Shown here piece by piece: positions 35,101-43,026 of a DNA stretch of 64,000 nt. The stretch is from Actinomycetota bacterium (GTDB lineage: Bacteria; Actinomycetota; Geothermincolia; Fen-727; Anoxymicrobiaceae). The DNA lies in NCBI GenBank assembly GCA_018831265.1, contig JAHJCO010000031.1, forward strand, positions 61,822 to 125,821, given 5' to 3'. Positions within the stretch are counted from its first letter, which is position 1; every line of letters starts with the position of its first letter. The translations under genes and the position numbers were made by a program. Below the pieces are notes generated by a model that saw only the letters and a list, made by a program, of their open reading frames with translations, was not told the DNA's origin and made no database searches.

Positions 35101-36034
35101 GGTTGAACTTGCTCTCGTCCCCCGCGATCCGGACTCCGTTAGCGTCGTTGTCCATGATGATGTTGCGCTCGCCGTTGCCCAGGGAGTTGTACTGGGCGCC
35201 GTCGGCGATGGTGACGCCGTCGGCCGCGTTCCCCTCCCCGATAAAGCCGTTGGAGGAGCCGATCATGGTGCCGTCCATGTGGTTGTCGTCGGAGGCGAAT
35301 ACCCCGATGCCGCCGCCGAAGTGGTTGGTGAAATCCCCGCAGTCATAGACCCAGGAGCCGTCCACGGCGTTGTGGGCGCAGGAGCCGCCGGACTCGATTA
35401 TCTTGACGCCGTAGAAGTCGGCCGACGAGCCCGCCGGCCCGGGGGCCGCCAGCGCGCACTGCTGGATCTCGCTGTCAACGAGCAGGTTCAGCTCCGATGT
35501 ACCCGTATCGCTGTCTATGAGTACCCCGTTGCCGTCTATGTTGTAGCAGCGGATGTTGGCGAGCGCGTTGCCCGAGCCGTTGCCGACGTGAACGCCCGAG
35601 GAGTCGAAGTTCTCGAAGACAACGTTCTGGACGGTGCAGTTGTCGGTGTTCACGGTCAGGCCCGTGGCGCCGACCGCGGCTCCCTGAAAGACGGTGGCGC
35701 GAGCGCCCCCGCCACGGTCGCCGTCGATGGTGATGTTGGGGTCGTCGCCGTTGTCCCGGGTGAGAGCCGGCAGTTCGGCCTGGAGCAGTACGAAGTCCAC
35801 GCTGAAGGTGATAGTGACGGTGTCACCGGCGGGAGTGTTATTCGCCTGGTCGATGGCCCAGCGTAGCTGGCCCGGGGTGTACGGCGGGACGGTGTTGTCC
35901 CCCATGTCGTTCACATCCAGGTTGACCTGGGCCCGCGCCGGCCGGCTGACGGCAAGCACTCCCAGTACGACCGCGGACGAGGCGAGGAGCAGGACCAGGA
36001 GAAGGGCGAGAGTCGTTCTCTTCAATACCGGCAT
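32174..36034 (-). CDS. Large secreted beta-helix protein with four C-terminal exoprotein repeats
   Basis: A 1286-residue exported protein. A signal peptide ends near ARAQ. Residues ~35-440 begin with LRWAIDQANNTPAGDTVTI, the opening typical of CSLREA/right-handed beta-helix surface proteins, and continue with repeated NGxxGIxI turns of a parallel beta-helix. Residues ~500-870 hold Ig-like or Big-type domains with three related ~90-residue units (VTLTLAANDDEYPPDQLQYQ, VTLKLTASDTFYDES, VQLTLTVTDNHYQPSQ). From ~880 on, four STWYLAEGSSAWGFETW-type repeats follow, like the exoprotein at 12999-16436. ATG 36034 has GGGAGG five bases upstream. Probably a surface polysaccharide-binding or adhesive protein. 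Confidence 0.82.
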   Translation of the reverse strand: MPVLKRTTLALLLVLLLASSAVVLGVLAVSRPARAQVNLDVNDMGDNTVPPYTPGQLRWAIDQANNTPAGDTVTITFSVDFVLLQAELPALTRDNGDDPNITIDGDRGGGARATVFQGAAVGATGLTVNTDNCTVQNVVFENFDSSGVHVGNGSGNALANIRCYNIDGNGVLIDSDTGTSELNLLVDSEIQQCALAAPGPAGSSADFYGVKIIESGGSCAHNAVDGSWVYDCGDFTNHFGGGIGVFASDDNHMDGTMIGSSNGFIGEGNAADGVTIADGAQYNSLGNGERNIIMDNDANGVRIAGDESKFNQVIANNIGVNQFNGAAGNGGHGITISGEAGGTTIGQSMAGGVANLIGSNGGDGIAIDSSDVTVIIGNGIGTDDTLALDRGNGGQGIAITNSGGTVVGSDIGQPDIDEANYIGNNGGNGTQVAGDSPGNSVLVNRTTGNGGAEPRLGIDISPLADQPNDPATYIYGTPGAPNLYMPYPNIDYAAATPNEISATGTAVPGSTVVFYYSDDGAGYGEGETFLGWTTADGTGDWQLLGTPLTAGEYLTATAMDGAGNTSEFCQNRVVENEMPPTPGIAIDAGAEATADLPVTLTLAANDDEYPPDQLQYQVSNYADFHDVVDWTQVPGPIWTQGWGLLPGADGYRTVYIRERNPEMRVGNAEDTIYYKTEPPTGTVKINNGAAATASPNVTLKLTASDTFYDESDLEMAISNYSDLHDASWQAFDGQVSWTLLGGTGNRTVYVRFRDPLLNTSTNRTDSIFLDQERPTGSVAVKGGAQATETRDVQLTLTVTDNHYQPSQCIMQVSNHPDFAGVSWQGFRSSLDWTLLAGTGQKTVYAHFRDGVGNTSDTYSCSIYLDAGAGSTWYLAEGSSAWGFSTYITVENPNPEEVTARVTYMTAASGAGGGNVTRDVTLPASSQTTIDPGWDVTNSDFSTKVECLQGKMIAVDRTMSWTGPGAACPGAHSSIGVAGPTSTWYLAEGSSAWGFETWVLVQNPNQAEATVNLLYMIEGEGPVNFTKKVPALSRASFSMATDIGSKDASIKVSANMPVIAERALYLPGRREGTESVGEVTPATASYLAEGTTAWGFTTYVLVQNPNAAEAEVRLTYMTPEGPVAQAPFTMPAQSRKTVRVNDALPGTDFSTMIGADRPVVAERAMYWESGSGPAAHGSIGVTAPHASFFLPDGQRTDGWETWVLVQNPNGQDAQIELRWLGPEGQETVATDTVPANSRRTYDVGAYGTTYRCATVVTCTNGLDIIAERAMYRFDRGCGTDTIGAWTD

Positions 36035-36084
36035 GAATGCCTCCCTGAGACGAGGAACAACCACTATTCTTTCACAGGAGGTAG

Positions 36085-36113
36085 TGAGAAAAAACCTCAG
36101 AGGTTAATTCTCA
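36085..36113. repeat. TGAGAA-type hairpin unit at methyltransferase gene end
   Basis: TGAGAAAAAACCTC-AG-AGGTTAATTCTCA is a self-complementary variant of the 29-base unit; the TAA stop of the methyltransferase gene lies within it. It may serve as the operon's terminator. Confidence 0.7.
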
Positions 36114-36955
36114 TCGGGTGGGGGCGGCGTTCCCGTCAGTCGCGGGGCGGCGCGCCTCGCGCGGTAGTCCTTGAGGAAGCGGCGGCCGCGGGGGTCGCGG
36201 GCTGCCATGACGTCGGCGGCCAGGACGGCCTGCACCACGCCCTCCTCCATCGGGTTCAGGATTGCGGCGGTCAGGCCCGCCTCCACGGCCGTCGCCAGGA
36301 AAGCCGAGTTCAGGATGTTGCGGGTCGGCATGCCGAAGCTGATGTTCGAGGCGCCCAGCACCGTGCCCGTGCCAAGCTCGGGACCCGCGCGCCGGATGCA
36401 CTCGAGGGCGAGCACGGCCGAGCCGGGGTCCGTGGCCACGGGGAGCGTCAGGAAGTCTATAAGTATGCGCTCCGGCGGGATGCCGTGGCCGCCGGCGGCC
36501 TCCACTATGCGGCGAGCCACCTCGATACGACCTTCTGCCGTCTCCGGGATGCCCGACATGTCCTTTGCCATGCCGATGAGCATCGCGCCGGTCGAGGCCA
36601 CCGGGGGCAGCAGGACCTCGAGGGCCTCCTCATCCCCGGTCACCGAGTTGACGAAGGTCCCTTCCGGGAGCTTGGAAAGCACGGCGGCGAGCGCTGCCGG
36701 GTCGGAGGAGTCTATGCAGACGGGCAAGCCCGTGGCGTCCGCAACCTCCAGGGCAGCCTGCTTCAGCAGCGGGACCTCGTCCACACCCGGCACCCCTACG
36801 TTGACGTCTATGACGTCCGCCCCGGCCTCCTTTTGCGCCAGCGCGTCAGCCAGGGCCGTCTCGAGGTCGCCTTTCGCGAGTTGTTCCGCCAGGCGAGGAC
36901 GCCCTGTGGGATTTATTCGCTCGCCGATGATGAGAGTGTGCGTGGCCATGGGCAT
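36104..36955 (-). CDS. Pterin-binding methyltransferase (MtrH/AcsE-like)
   Basis: A 283-residue TIM-barrel protein of the DHPS-like methyltetrahydrofolate:corrinoid methyltransferase group. IIGERINPTGRPRL, AGADVIDVNVGVPGVDE, CIDSSDPAAL, FVNSVTGDEE, and LGASNISFGMPTRNILNSAFL are the family landmarks for binding the pterin ring. It starts seven bases after the corrinoid protein stop, forming a two-gene operon that would move methyl groups between a corrinoid and tetrahydrofolate. No substrate-specific methylamine or methoxy methyltransferase is adjacent. Confidence 0.9.
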   Translation of the reverse strand: MPMATHTLIIGERINPTGRPRLAEQLAKGDLETALADALAQKEAGADVIDVNVGVPGVDEVPLLKQAALEVADATGLPVCIDSSDPAALAAVLSKLPEGTFVNSVTGDEEALEVLLPPVASTGAMLIGMAKDMSGIPETAEGRIEVARRIVEAAGGHGIPPERILIDFLTLPVATDPGSAVLALECIRRAGPELGTGTVLGASNISFGMPTRNILNSAFLATAVEAGLTAAILNPMEEGVVQAVLAADVMAARDPRGRRFLKDYRARRAAPRLTGTPPPPDEN

Positions 36956-36961
36956 GCGTCC

Positions 36962-37579
36962 CTACGCGTACTGCTCGGCGAGCCTCACAGCTTCAGCGGG
37001 ATCCCTGCCCCACCCGTCGGCCCCGGTGTACTTCACCACGGTCTCGTTGACCGGGCCGCCGCCGATCACTATCTTGACCGAGTCGCGGAGGCCCTCCGCT
37101 TCGAACGCCTCGATTGTCTCCTTCATCGAGTCGAAGGCCACCGTGAGCAGCCCGGAGAGGCCCACCAGCTTTGCTCCACTCTCGCGCGCTTTATCCACGA
37201 AGGCGGCGGCCGGCTGATCCACCCCCACGTCCAGCACGTCGAAGCCGTTGCAGCGGAGCATGGTGGCGACGATGTTCTTGCCGATGTCGTGTATGTCGCC
37301 CTTGACCGTGCCGATGACCACGGTCCCCCGGGACGAGGAGCAGTCGGCTGTCATTCTGGGCTCGATGAGCGCTACCGCTTCCTTGAAGATCTCCGCGGAC
37401 ATGATGAGGTCGGGAAGGAAGTACTCCTTGGCCTCGAAGCGCTCGCCCACGACGCCCATGCCACCCCGGAGCTGCTCGAGCAGCTCAACAGGCTCGGTGC
37501 CCGCCTCGAGCGCCTCCCGCACGGCGTCGAGCACCTCCTGCTCCTGGATCTCCGCGATAAGTGTTGCGATGTCTGCCAT
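36962..37579 (-). CDS. Corrinoid (B12-binding) methyl carrier protein
   Basis: A 205-residue protein with an N-terminal helical cap (B12-binding 2 type, VLDAVREALEAGTEPVELLE) and a Rossmann cobalamin domain with GDIHDIGKNIVATML, where the His is the lower cobalt ligand, plus LVGLSGLLT and VIGGGPV. This is the MtbC/MtmC/MetH-cap type. The ATG at 37579 follows AGGAGGG. It precedes and is co-transcribed with the pterin methyltransferase. Confidence 0.92.
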   Translation of the reverse strand: MADIATLIAEIQEQEVLDAVREALEAGTEPVELLEQLRGGMGVVGERFEAKEYFLPDLIMSAEIFKEAVALIEPRMTADCSSSRGTVVIGTVKGDIHDIGKNIVATMLRCNGFDVLDVGVDQPAAAFVDKARESGAKLVGLSGLLTVAFDSMKETIEAFEAEGLRDSVKIVIGGGPVNETVVKYTGADGWGRDPAEAVRLAEQYA

Positions 37580-37708
37580 TTGAACCTGCCCTCCTGCCGC
37601 CCCGCTGGTGGACATATCACCCGGCGCCGCGGTGGCCGCCCGCCGGTTGGAAAGATGATATAACACCGGGCCGGCGAGTGCGCCACCCGGGTCCGACCCC
37701 AATGGAAA

Positions 37709-37728
37709 GTCCCCGCCGGAGCGGGGAC
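37709..37728. terminator. GTCCCCGC/GCGGGGAC hairpin
   Basis: A perfect 8-base stem with a 4-base loop 28 bases beyond the stop of the leftward zinc-ribbon gene. No T-tract follows on that strand, so the terminator role is tentative. Confidence 0.4.
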
Positions 37729-37756
37729 CGTTGGATCGCTGCGTCGAGGCCCGGAC

Positions 37757-37936
37757 CTACCAGGTGTGGCCGCAGTTGTTGCAGGCCCACGACGGCTTGT
37801 CGCTTCCTACCGCGTAGCCGCCGATGCGGATCTCCTGCTTGCCCGCCCTCTCGGCCATCTCGGGGGTCGTGGTCCCGTACATTATCGGAACCACCTTGTC
37901 GTCCTTGCCACAGTTCGGGCACGCCAGGTTCGCCAT
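37757..37936 (-). CDS. Small zinc-ribbon protein
   Basis: A 59-residue protein with CPNCGKDD at the start and CNNCGHTW at the end; the four cysteines should bind one structural zinc. The middle is a basic beta hairpin. ATG 37936 after AAGGAGGAGA; the longer frame is not needed. Family not recognised, but tiny zinc ribbons like this often assist larger complexes. Confidence 0.7.
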   Translation of the reverse strand: MANLACPNCGKDDKVVPIMYGTTTPEMAERAGKQEIRIGGYAVGSDKPSWACNNCGHTW

Positions 37937-38083
37937 TCTCTCCTCCTTGTCCAGGGGATCCCGTGCGGTCCCCTCCGTTGTCCTCGGTACAACCGGCAAA
38001 CATGATATCAACAAACGTGAAATCAAAAAAACGCAGGGTGGCCTGCAGTGCTATGATTGCGCAAAACGAGCCGGGAGGTGGAC

Positions 38084-38896
38084 ATGGCGCGGAAGGTCGG
38101 TTTGCCGGTCATCGTGGCGCTGCTGGCCGGGGCGATGCTCGCCGGGTGCGGAAACCAGGACGTCGCGGATAGGGCCAGGCAGCAGATCGCCACGGCCCGG
38201 AACGAGCTCGAGAACGCCGGGTCACTGGGCGTAAGCGTGCCGGAGGACGAGCGGCAGCTCATCGCCGAGGCGCAAGGCAGGCTCGGATCCGACCCCGTGG
38301 AGGCGCTGGTGATGGCGACCGAGGCCAAGGCCGATATCCAGAACGATGTGGAGGACCAGTTCGCCCTGGCCGAGCAGACCTACGATGTCTCCAGGGGCAA
38401 TGCCGAGGGTGTCATAGCAGCCGCGCCGGCCGGCACCGACGTAGCAGGTGCGAACCAGTCCCTGCAGACCGCGGCGGCACGGAAGTCGGCGGCCAAGACC
38501 ATCCCGGACTGGTACAACCCTACGAGCGGGCCCATCTACTGGGCGAACAGGGCCGCCCAGCAGGCGGCCGCCGCCGTAACCGCCAGGGTGTCCTCCCAGC
38601 AGACGGCCGCGGCACTGTTCAAGGCCGTCGAGCAGGCTTCCGGCCAGCTGAACAGCCTGATGAGGTCCTATTTGTCCAGCCACGGCCAGAACCCGGCGGA
38701 CTACAAGCTGGGAATCCAGAAGTTCAGCACCTCGGATATCAACTGGGCCACCGGGGCGGCTACGCCGCTGACGCCGGTCCCGGGGAGCCAGCCGATATCG
38801 TTCCTGTTCCACTACGAGAACGGCGCCTGGGTGCTCAAGGCCGCGCCGACCTGGACGGCGGGTCAGTTCGGGGCGCCGGCCGATATGGTGCCCTGA
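38084..38896 (+). CDS. Predicted lipoprotein, Ala/Gln-rich helical
   Basis: A 270-residue exported protein. Signal peptide with lipobox LAGC (Cys22) predicts a lipid anchor. Residues 25-190 look like a long helical, Ala/Gln-rich coil (ARQQIATARNELENAG, AAQQAAAAVTARVSSQQTAA). A short C-terminal domain with FLFHYENGAWVLKA resembles a small NTF2/DUF-type beta sheet. ATG 38084 follows GGGAGGT. Function unknown. Confidence 0.72.
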   Translation: MARKVGLPVIVALLAGAMLAGCGNQDVADRARQQIATARNELENAGSLGVSVPEDERQLIAEAQGRLGSDPVEALVMATEAKADIQNDVEDQFALAEQTYDVSRGNAEGVIAAAPAGTDVAGANQSLQTAAARKSAAKTIPDWYNPTSGPIYWANRAAQQAAAAVTARVSSQQTAAALFKAVEQASGQLNSLMRSYLSSHGQNPADYKLGIQKFSTSDINWATGAATPLTPVPGSQPISFLFHYENGAWVLKAAPTWTAGQFGAPADMVP

Positions 38897-38982
38897 AATG
38901 AAAGAAATGGTCTGAGGTAATCTTGCATCGATATGCGTGAAAGTGTTTGAGGTAATACTGCGTTAATCGAGGGAGGGCGAGG

Positions 38983-39210
38983 ATGGACAAGCAGGTCGAA
39001 CTCATGACAAAGCCGTTCTACATGCGGCTGCGGGGCGCCGGGGCCGCCGTGGCGGTGATAATCGCGGTCGTGGCGGCGGTGAAGGACAGGAAGATAGCGG
39101 GGCTCGACGCTACGATGTGGATGCTGCTGTCCCTGTTCTCCGCGAGCGGCGTGGTCATGGGCCTGCTCAGCCGCATCCTCGACAGGCTGGAGCAGATACA
39201 GTCCGTCTGA
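38983..39210 (+). CDS. Small two-helix membrane protein
   Basis: A 75-residue protein with two hydrophobic segments (about 20-35 and 44-62) joined by a charged turn KDRKIAGLD, and a C-terminal amphipathic helix. The size is holin-like, but no phage genes are near. A GGGAGGGCGAGG sequence precedes the ATG at 38983. Confidence 0.6.
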   Translation: MDKQVELMTKPFYMRLRGAGAAVAVIIAVVAAVKDRKIAGLDATMWMLLSLFSASGVVMGLLSRILDRLEQIQSV

Positions 39211-39288
39211 GGGTTCCGTATTTGTGGCGGGGTCTGAACTGGTGTTAAATCACCGCGGAGGGCTCCTGACGATGGACCGGGAGAGCGA

Positions 39289-40914
39289 ATGGAGATAGGC
39301 AGGTTCAACAGGGACTTCGAGGGGCTGTTCAACCCCCGTTCCATAGCCCTGGTCGGCGCCTCCAACGTCTCGGGCAAGTGGGGGTTCATCATGCCGATGA
39401 ACATCCTGGGGGGCGGGTTCCGCGGAAGGCTCTACCTGGTGAACCCCAACGAGCAGACGGTGCTGGGGATGCCGTGCTACGACTCGCTGTCGGCCATCGG
39501 GAAGCCCGTTGACCTCGCGATACTCACCATCCCCGCCAGGAAGGTCATCGCGGTCGTGGAGGAGGCGGCCGCGTGCGGTATCCGCAACGTCCTGGTGGTC
39601 GCCTCCAACTTCAGCGAGGCGGGGCCGGAAGGCGCGAAGCTCGAGCGCGAGCTCGCCTCCACCGCCAACCGGCTGGAGGTGACCATAATCGGCCCCAACA
39701 CGATGGGCCTTTACTCCGCCGAGTCGTCGCTTTGCGCACTGGGCGCTCCCGTCCTGCCCCGGAAGGGGCGCATCGGGTTCGTCTCACAGAGCGGCAACCT
39801 CGGGGTCCAGCTCCTGAGCTGGGGTAAGAAGCGCGGGGTCGGCTTCAGCCGCTTCGTGGGCAGCGGGAACGAGGCCAACACCGAGACCACGGACTACCTG
39901 GAGTTCTTCGGGCGGGACGATAAGACAAACGCGATCGCCCTCTATATAGAGGGCCTGGAGGACGGCCGGAGGTTCCTGGAGGTCGCCTCCCGGATAACCC
40001 CGCACAAGCCGGTCCTGGTCCTCAAAGGGGGCAAGGGCGAGCAGGGAAGCCGCGCCGCCCTCTCGCACTCCGGGGCCCTGGCGGGAGCGCTGGAGCTGTT
40101 CGAGGGGATGTTCGACCAGTCCGGCATCGTCACCGCCGAGACCTCCGAGGAGTTCCTCGACCTGGTCTCCGCGTTCTCCTCGCTTCCGCTCCCTGCCGGG
40201 GACGGCGTCGCCGTCGTGACCATGGGCGGGGGCTGGGGCGTGGTCGCGGCCGACGCCTGCGACCGGGAGGGTATCGACCTGGCGAAGCTTCCCGGGGCTG
40301 TCGTCGGCAAGCTGGACGAGTTCCTGCCCAGCTACTGGAGCAGGGCCAACCCGGTCGACCTGGTGGGCAACCTCAGGCGCGTGAACCACTTCAAGGTCAT
40401 CGAGGCGCTGATGGAGTGCGACGATGTGGACATACTCGTGATAATGGGCCCGACCCTGGGCCGGGAGTTCGTCCTTAACAACATGCTCTTCACCTTCCTG
40501 CGCCCCCTCTACCGGCTTGCCCTGAGCCGCCCGCTGCGGATACCGGGGTTCCTCATGTCGATGATGGAGGGCTTCAACCAGTCCGTCGCCAAGAAGGACG
40601 TGCGCAACCCCGAGGGCTCGGTGGGCATTGACCCGACCGAGCTGCGGCTCTGGACGAACCGGGCCTTGATCGACCACCTGCAGGGGCTCATGAAGAGGTT
40701 CGAGAAACCGATAATACTGGTCTCGATCAGCGAGACGGCCATGGCTGACTTCAAGAGGCTGGAGAGCCACGGCATATTCACCACCTCGACCCCGGAGGAA
40801 GCCGTGCACATCGCGGCCAAGCTCGCCCGCTACGCGCGATTCGTCGCGGGAAGCGGGGCGGCGGCAGGCCGCGGTGAGGCCCGCCGGGCGAGGCAGAGGA
40901 AGGAGGCCCCATGA
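39289..40914 (+). CDS. NDP-forming acyl-CoA synthetase, alpha-subunit type
   Basis: A 541-residue protein with the domain order of the alpha part of acetate/acyl-CoA synthetases (ADP-forming): a CoA-binding Rossmann domain (NPRSIALVGAS, ~12-135), the succinyl-CoA-ligase-like domain with IGFVSQSGNLG, and ALSHSGALAGA with His260 as the phosphohistidine, then the second ligase-like half. The ATP-grasp beta part is missing, so a separate subunit must exist or it works otherwise. Such enzymes make ATP from acyl-CoA in fermentation. Its stop overlaps the TPR gene start. Confidence 0.88.
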   Translation: MEIGRFNRDFEGLFNPRSIALVGASNVSGKWGFIMPMNILGGGFRGRLYLVNPNEQTVLGMPCYDSLSAIGKPVDLAILTIPARKVIAVVEEAAACGIRNVLVVASNFSEAGPEGAKLERELASTANRLEVTIIGPNTMGLYSAESSLCALGAPVLPRKGRIGFVSQSGNLGVQLLSWGKKRGVGFSRFVGSGNEANTETTDYLEFFGRDDKTNAIALYIEGLEDGRRFLEVASRITPHKPVLVLKGGKGEQGSRAALSHSGALAGALELFEGMFDQSGIVTAETSEEFLDLVSAFSSLPLPAGDGVAVVTMGGGWGVVAADACDREGIDLAKLPGAVVGKLDEFLPSYWSRANPVDLVGNLRRVNHFKVIEALMECDDVDILVIMGPTLGREFVLNNMLFTFLRPLYRLALSRPLRIPGFLMSMMEGFNQSVAKKDVRNPEGSVGIDPTELRLWTNRALIDHLQGLMKRFEKPIILVSISETAMADFKRLESHGIFTTSTPEEAVHIAAKLARYARFVAGSGAAAGRGEARRARQRKEAP

Positions 40915-41165
40915 GCGACAGCGATGAATTCGAGAAGGGCGTGTCACTCCAGAAGGAGGGCCGTCACCAGGAGGCGGTCGAGGCGTTCAGCAGCGTTATC
41001 GAGCAGGACCCGGGCAATACGGACGCCTGGTACCGCAAGGCGATATGCCTCTACGAGATGGCGGTGTACGGGGAGTCGATGGAGTGCGTCAGCAAGGTCC
41101 TGGAGCTCAAGCCGGGCGATTTGGACGCCATGAAGCTGAAGTTCGCGCTGGCCGGAAAGGCTTAG
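40911..41165 (+). CDS. Small TPR protein
   Basis: An 84-residue protein made of two tetratricopeptide repeats (FEKGVSLQKEGRHQEAVEAF and DAWYRKAICLYEMAVYGESM plus ECVSKVLELKPGDLDA). TPRs bind other proteins. The ATG overlaps the acyl-CoA synthetase stop by four bases, which suggests it may chaperone or assemble that enzyme. Confidence 0.8.
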   Translation: MSDSDEFEKGVSLQKEGRHQEAVEAFSSVIEQDPGNTDAWYRKAICLYEMAVYGESMECVSKVLELKPGDLDAMKLKFALAGKA

Positions 41166-41166
41166 G

Positions 41167-41207
41167 GCTAATACTTTCGAGCTAATGTGCCAGGCACCGG
41201 TATTAGC
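41167..41207. repeat. GTGCCAGGCAC-type repeat with GCTAATAC/GTATTAGC arms
   Basis: The 8-base outer arms enclose GCTAATGTGCCAGGCACC, which is nearly the end of the 28030-28107 element. It begins just after the TPR stop and could act as a terminator hairpin. Confidence 0.7.
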
Positions 41208-41279
41208 TGGCCATGTATCCCTCCGGTCGGTTGTCAGAACTATGGCGTACGAGGCTTCGGAGACTGTGTCGGCTACTGC

Positions 41280-42608
41280 TCAGGCGGGTCTCCCCGCCGC
41301 CTCCCGCCCGGCGCCGGGCTCCTCCACCCCGAGGGAAGAGCATGCCCCTTCGATCAGGCCCCCGAAAGCGAACAGCAGGGCGGCAAGCGCGACGCAGGTA
41401 GCCCCGCCCAGGGCGAACATCGCGGTCACGCTCCAGGCGTCGGCCAGCAGGCCGATGAGCTGGCCTCCGAGGCCGAACAGCCCCAGCCACATCATGGAGT
41501 ACAGGCTGACCATTCTGCCGCGCAGGTCCTTCCGGGAGCGGGCCTGCAGTACGGTGTTGACCGAGGCTCCCAGCATAAGGTATGAGCAGCCGATGAAGGC
41601 CGCCAGCACGGCGGAGAGCCAGACCCACCTGGAGAGCGAGAGGCATACCAGAAGAACCCCCAGGGCCAGGATGGCGGCCTTGATGACCGCCCGCTCGGCA
41701 AGGCGTCTCTGCAGGTAGGTGACAAGCGGCGCCCCTACCGCGGCACCCAGGCCGAGCATGCTCATGAGAAGCCCAAAGGTCCCGGCACGGCCCCCCAGCA
41801 CGTCCTTCGCGAGCGAGGGGAACAGGACCGTGCACGAGAAGCCGAAGAACGTGGCCGCGCCAAGGGCGAGCAGGGTGTATGCCCTCCACGGGAACTCGAT
41901 CGCATACTCGAGCGCATGGGCGACCTTCCGGAGCGTTGCGCCCCTCGACGCCCTCTCCTGAGGCCGCAGCGGCCTGACCAGTATGAACGCTCCGATGATG
42001 AACGCGAAGCTGACCGCGTTTATGTAGAAGGCCGCCGTGGCCGACCACGCGCTCAGTATGACGGCGCCGACGGCCGGGCCGACCACCCTGCCGATGTTGA
42101 ACTGGGCGGAGCTCAGGGAGAGAGCGCTCATCATGTCCTCCTCCCGCACCAGCTCGGGCAGGAACGACACCCCGGCGGGGGCGCTGAACGTGTAGGCGAC
42201 CCCCGCGACGAACACCGTCGTAATAATCACCGGCAGCGTTGCCGAACCGAGCGAGCTGCTCACCCCCAGCGCCAGGGCGCAAAGGAGCTGCACGCCCATG
42301 GTGATGAGGACGATACGCTTCTTGTCGTAGACGTCGGCGGCCACGCCCGCCAGCAGGGCGAAGAGGAACACCGGCAGGTACGCGGCCAGGTTGACCGCGG
42401 CGACCCAGGAGTTCGAGCCGGTGGACTCTCTTACGATCCAGAGAAGCGCCGTGGTCTGGATCCAGTTCCCGATGTTGGAGAGCAGCGCTCCCGACCAGAA
42501 GAGCGCGTAGTTACGCTGACCGAGTGCGGCCAGGAGCCCTTTGAAGCCCATCGGCTCGCGGGTTCGAGGAGGCGTGACCCGGTGCCGGCACTCCTCCTCA
42601 GTCTCCAT
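41280..42608 (-). CDS. MFS transporter (EntS/MFS_3-like)
   Basis: A 442-residue integral membrane protein with 10-12 hydrophobic segments. RNYALFWSGALLSNIGNWIQ at the start, the cytoplasmic loop GVAADVYDKKRIVLI (MFS motif A form), and DMMSALSLSSAQFNIGRVVG are marks of the enterobactin-exporter-like MFS group. Likely exports a small molecule. ATG 42608 overlaps the upstream gene by 11 bases, and the three leftward genes form an operon with the two small membrane proteins. Confidence 0.88.
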   Translation of the reverse strand: METEEECRHRVTPPRTREPMGFKGLLAALGQRNYALFWSGALLSNIGNWIQTTALLWIVRESTGSNSWVAAVNLAAYLPVFLFALLAGVAADVYDKKRIVLITMGVQLLCALALGVSSSLGSATLPVIITTVFVAGVAYTFSAPAGVSFLPELVREEDMMSALSLSSAQFNIGRVVGPAVGAVILSAWSATAAFYINAVSFAFIIGAFILVRPLRPQERASRGATLRKVAHALEYAIEFPWRAYTLLALGAATFFGFSCTVLFPSLAKDVLGGRAGTFGLLMSMLGLGAAVGAPLVTYLQRRLAERAVIKAAILALGVLLVCLSLSRWVWLSAVLAAFIGCSYLMLGASVNTVLQARSRKDLRGRMVSLYSMMWLGLFGLGGQLIGLLADAWSVTAMFALGGATCVALAALLFAFGGLIEGACSSLGVEEPGAGREAAGRPA

Positions 42609-43026
42609 GCCACCCGCCGGGTGTTTGATCAGAATCGTTAGGCGCATTCGGGTCGGGGAAGGGCAGGTCACCGTCCCTGATATATGGGGTCTGCCACAGC
42701 AGCGGCGAGCCGGCAAGCGAGCGGCGGTTCTTTGCAGCCCTTGCGTGCAGCAACGCGGCCAGCGCTATCATCCCCGGACCCACGGCGAGGAGTACCGCCG
42801 AGACCACGATCGTGCGGCTGGTGGAATGAGCCTGCTCGGTCACGGGCCGGTCCAGCTTGTCCTCCTCGGCGGTGAGCATGAAGATCGCCAGCACCAGCAT
42901 GACCACGCCCGCGGCCAGGCACACCGCTGCGGCTACCTCGCGGGTGATGCGGTACCTCCTGCCGGCGGCCCGGGACTCCTCCCTGACCAGCCTGTAGGAG
43001 GACCTTCCCGATCCGCTCACCGTCAC
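42598..43026 (-). CDS. Two-TM membrane protein
   Basis: A 142-residue protein with a basic N-terminus, hydrophobic segments at about 31-51 and 72-92, and a Pro/Asp-rich C-terminus. GTG at 43026 overlaps the stop of the upstream gene (GTGA), and its own end overlaps the MFS gene. No family recognised. Confidence 0.65.
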   Translation of the reverse strand: MTVSGSGRSSYRLVREESRAAGRRYRITREVAAAVCLAAGVVMLVLAIFMLTAEEDKLDRPVTEQAHSTSRTIVVSAVLLAVGPGMIALAALLHARAAKNRRSLAGSPLLWQTPYIRDGDLPFPDPNAPNDSDQTPGGWHGD

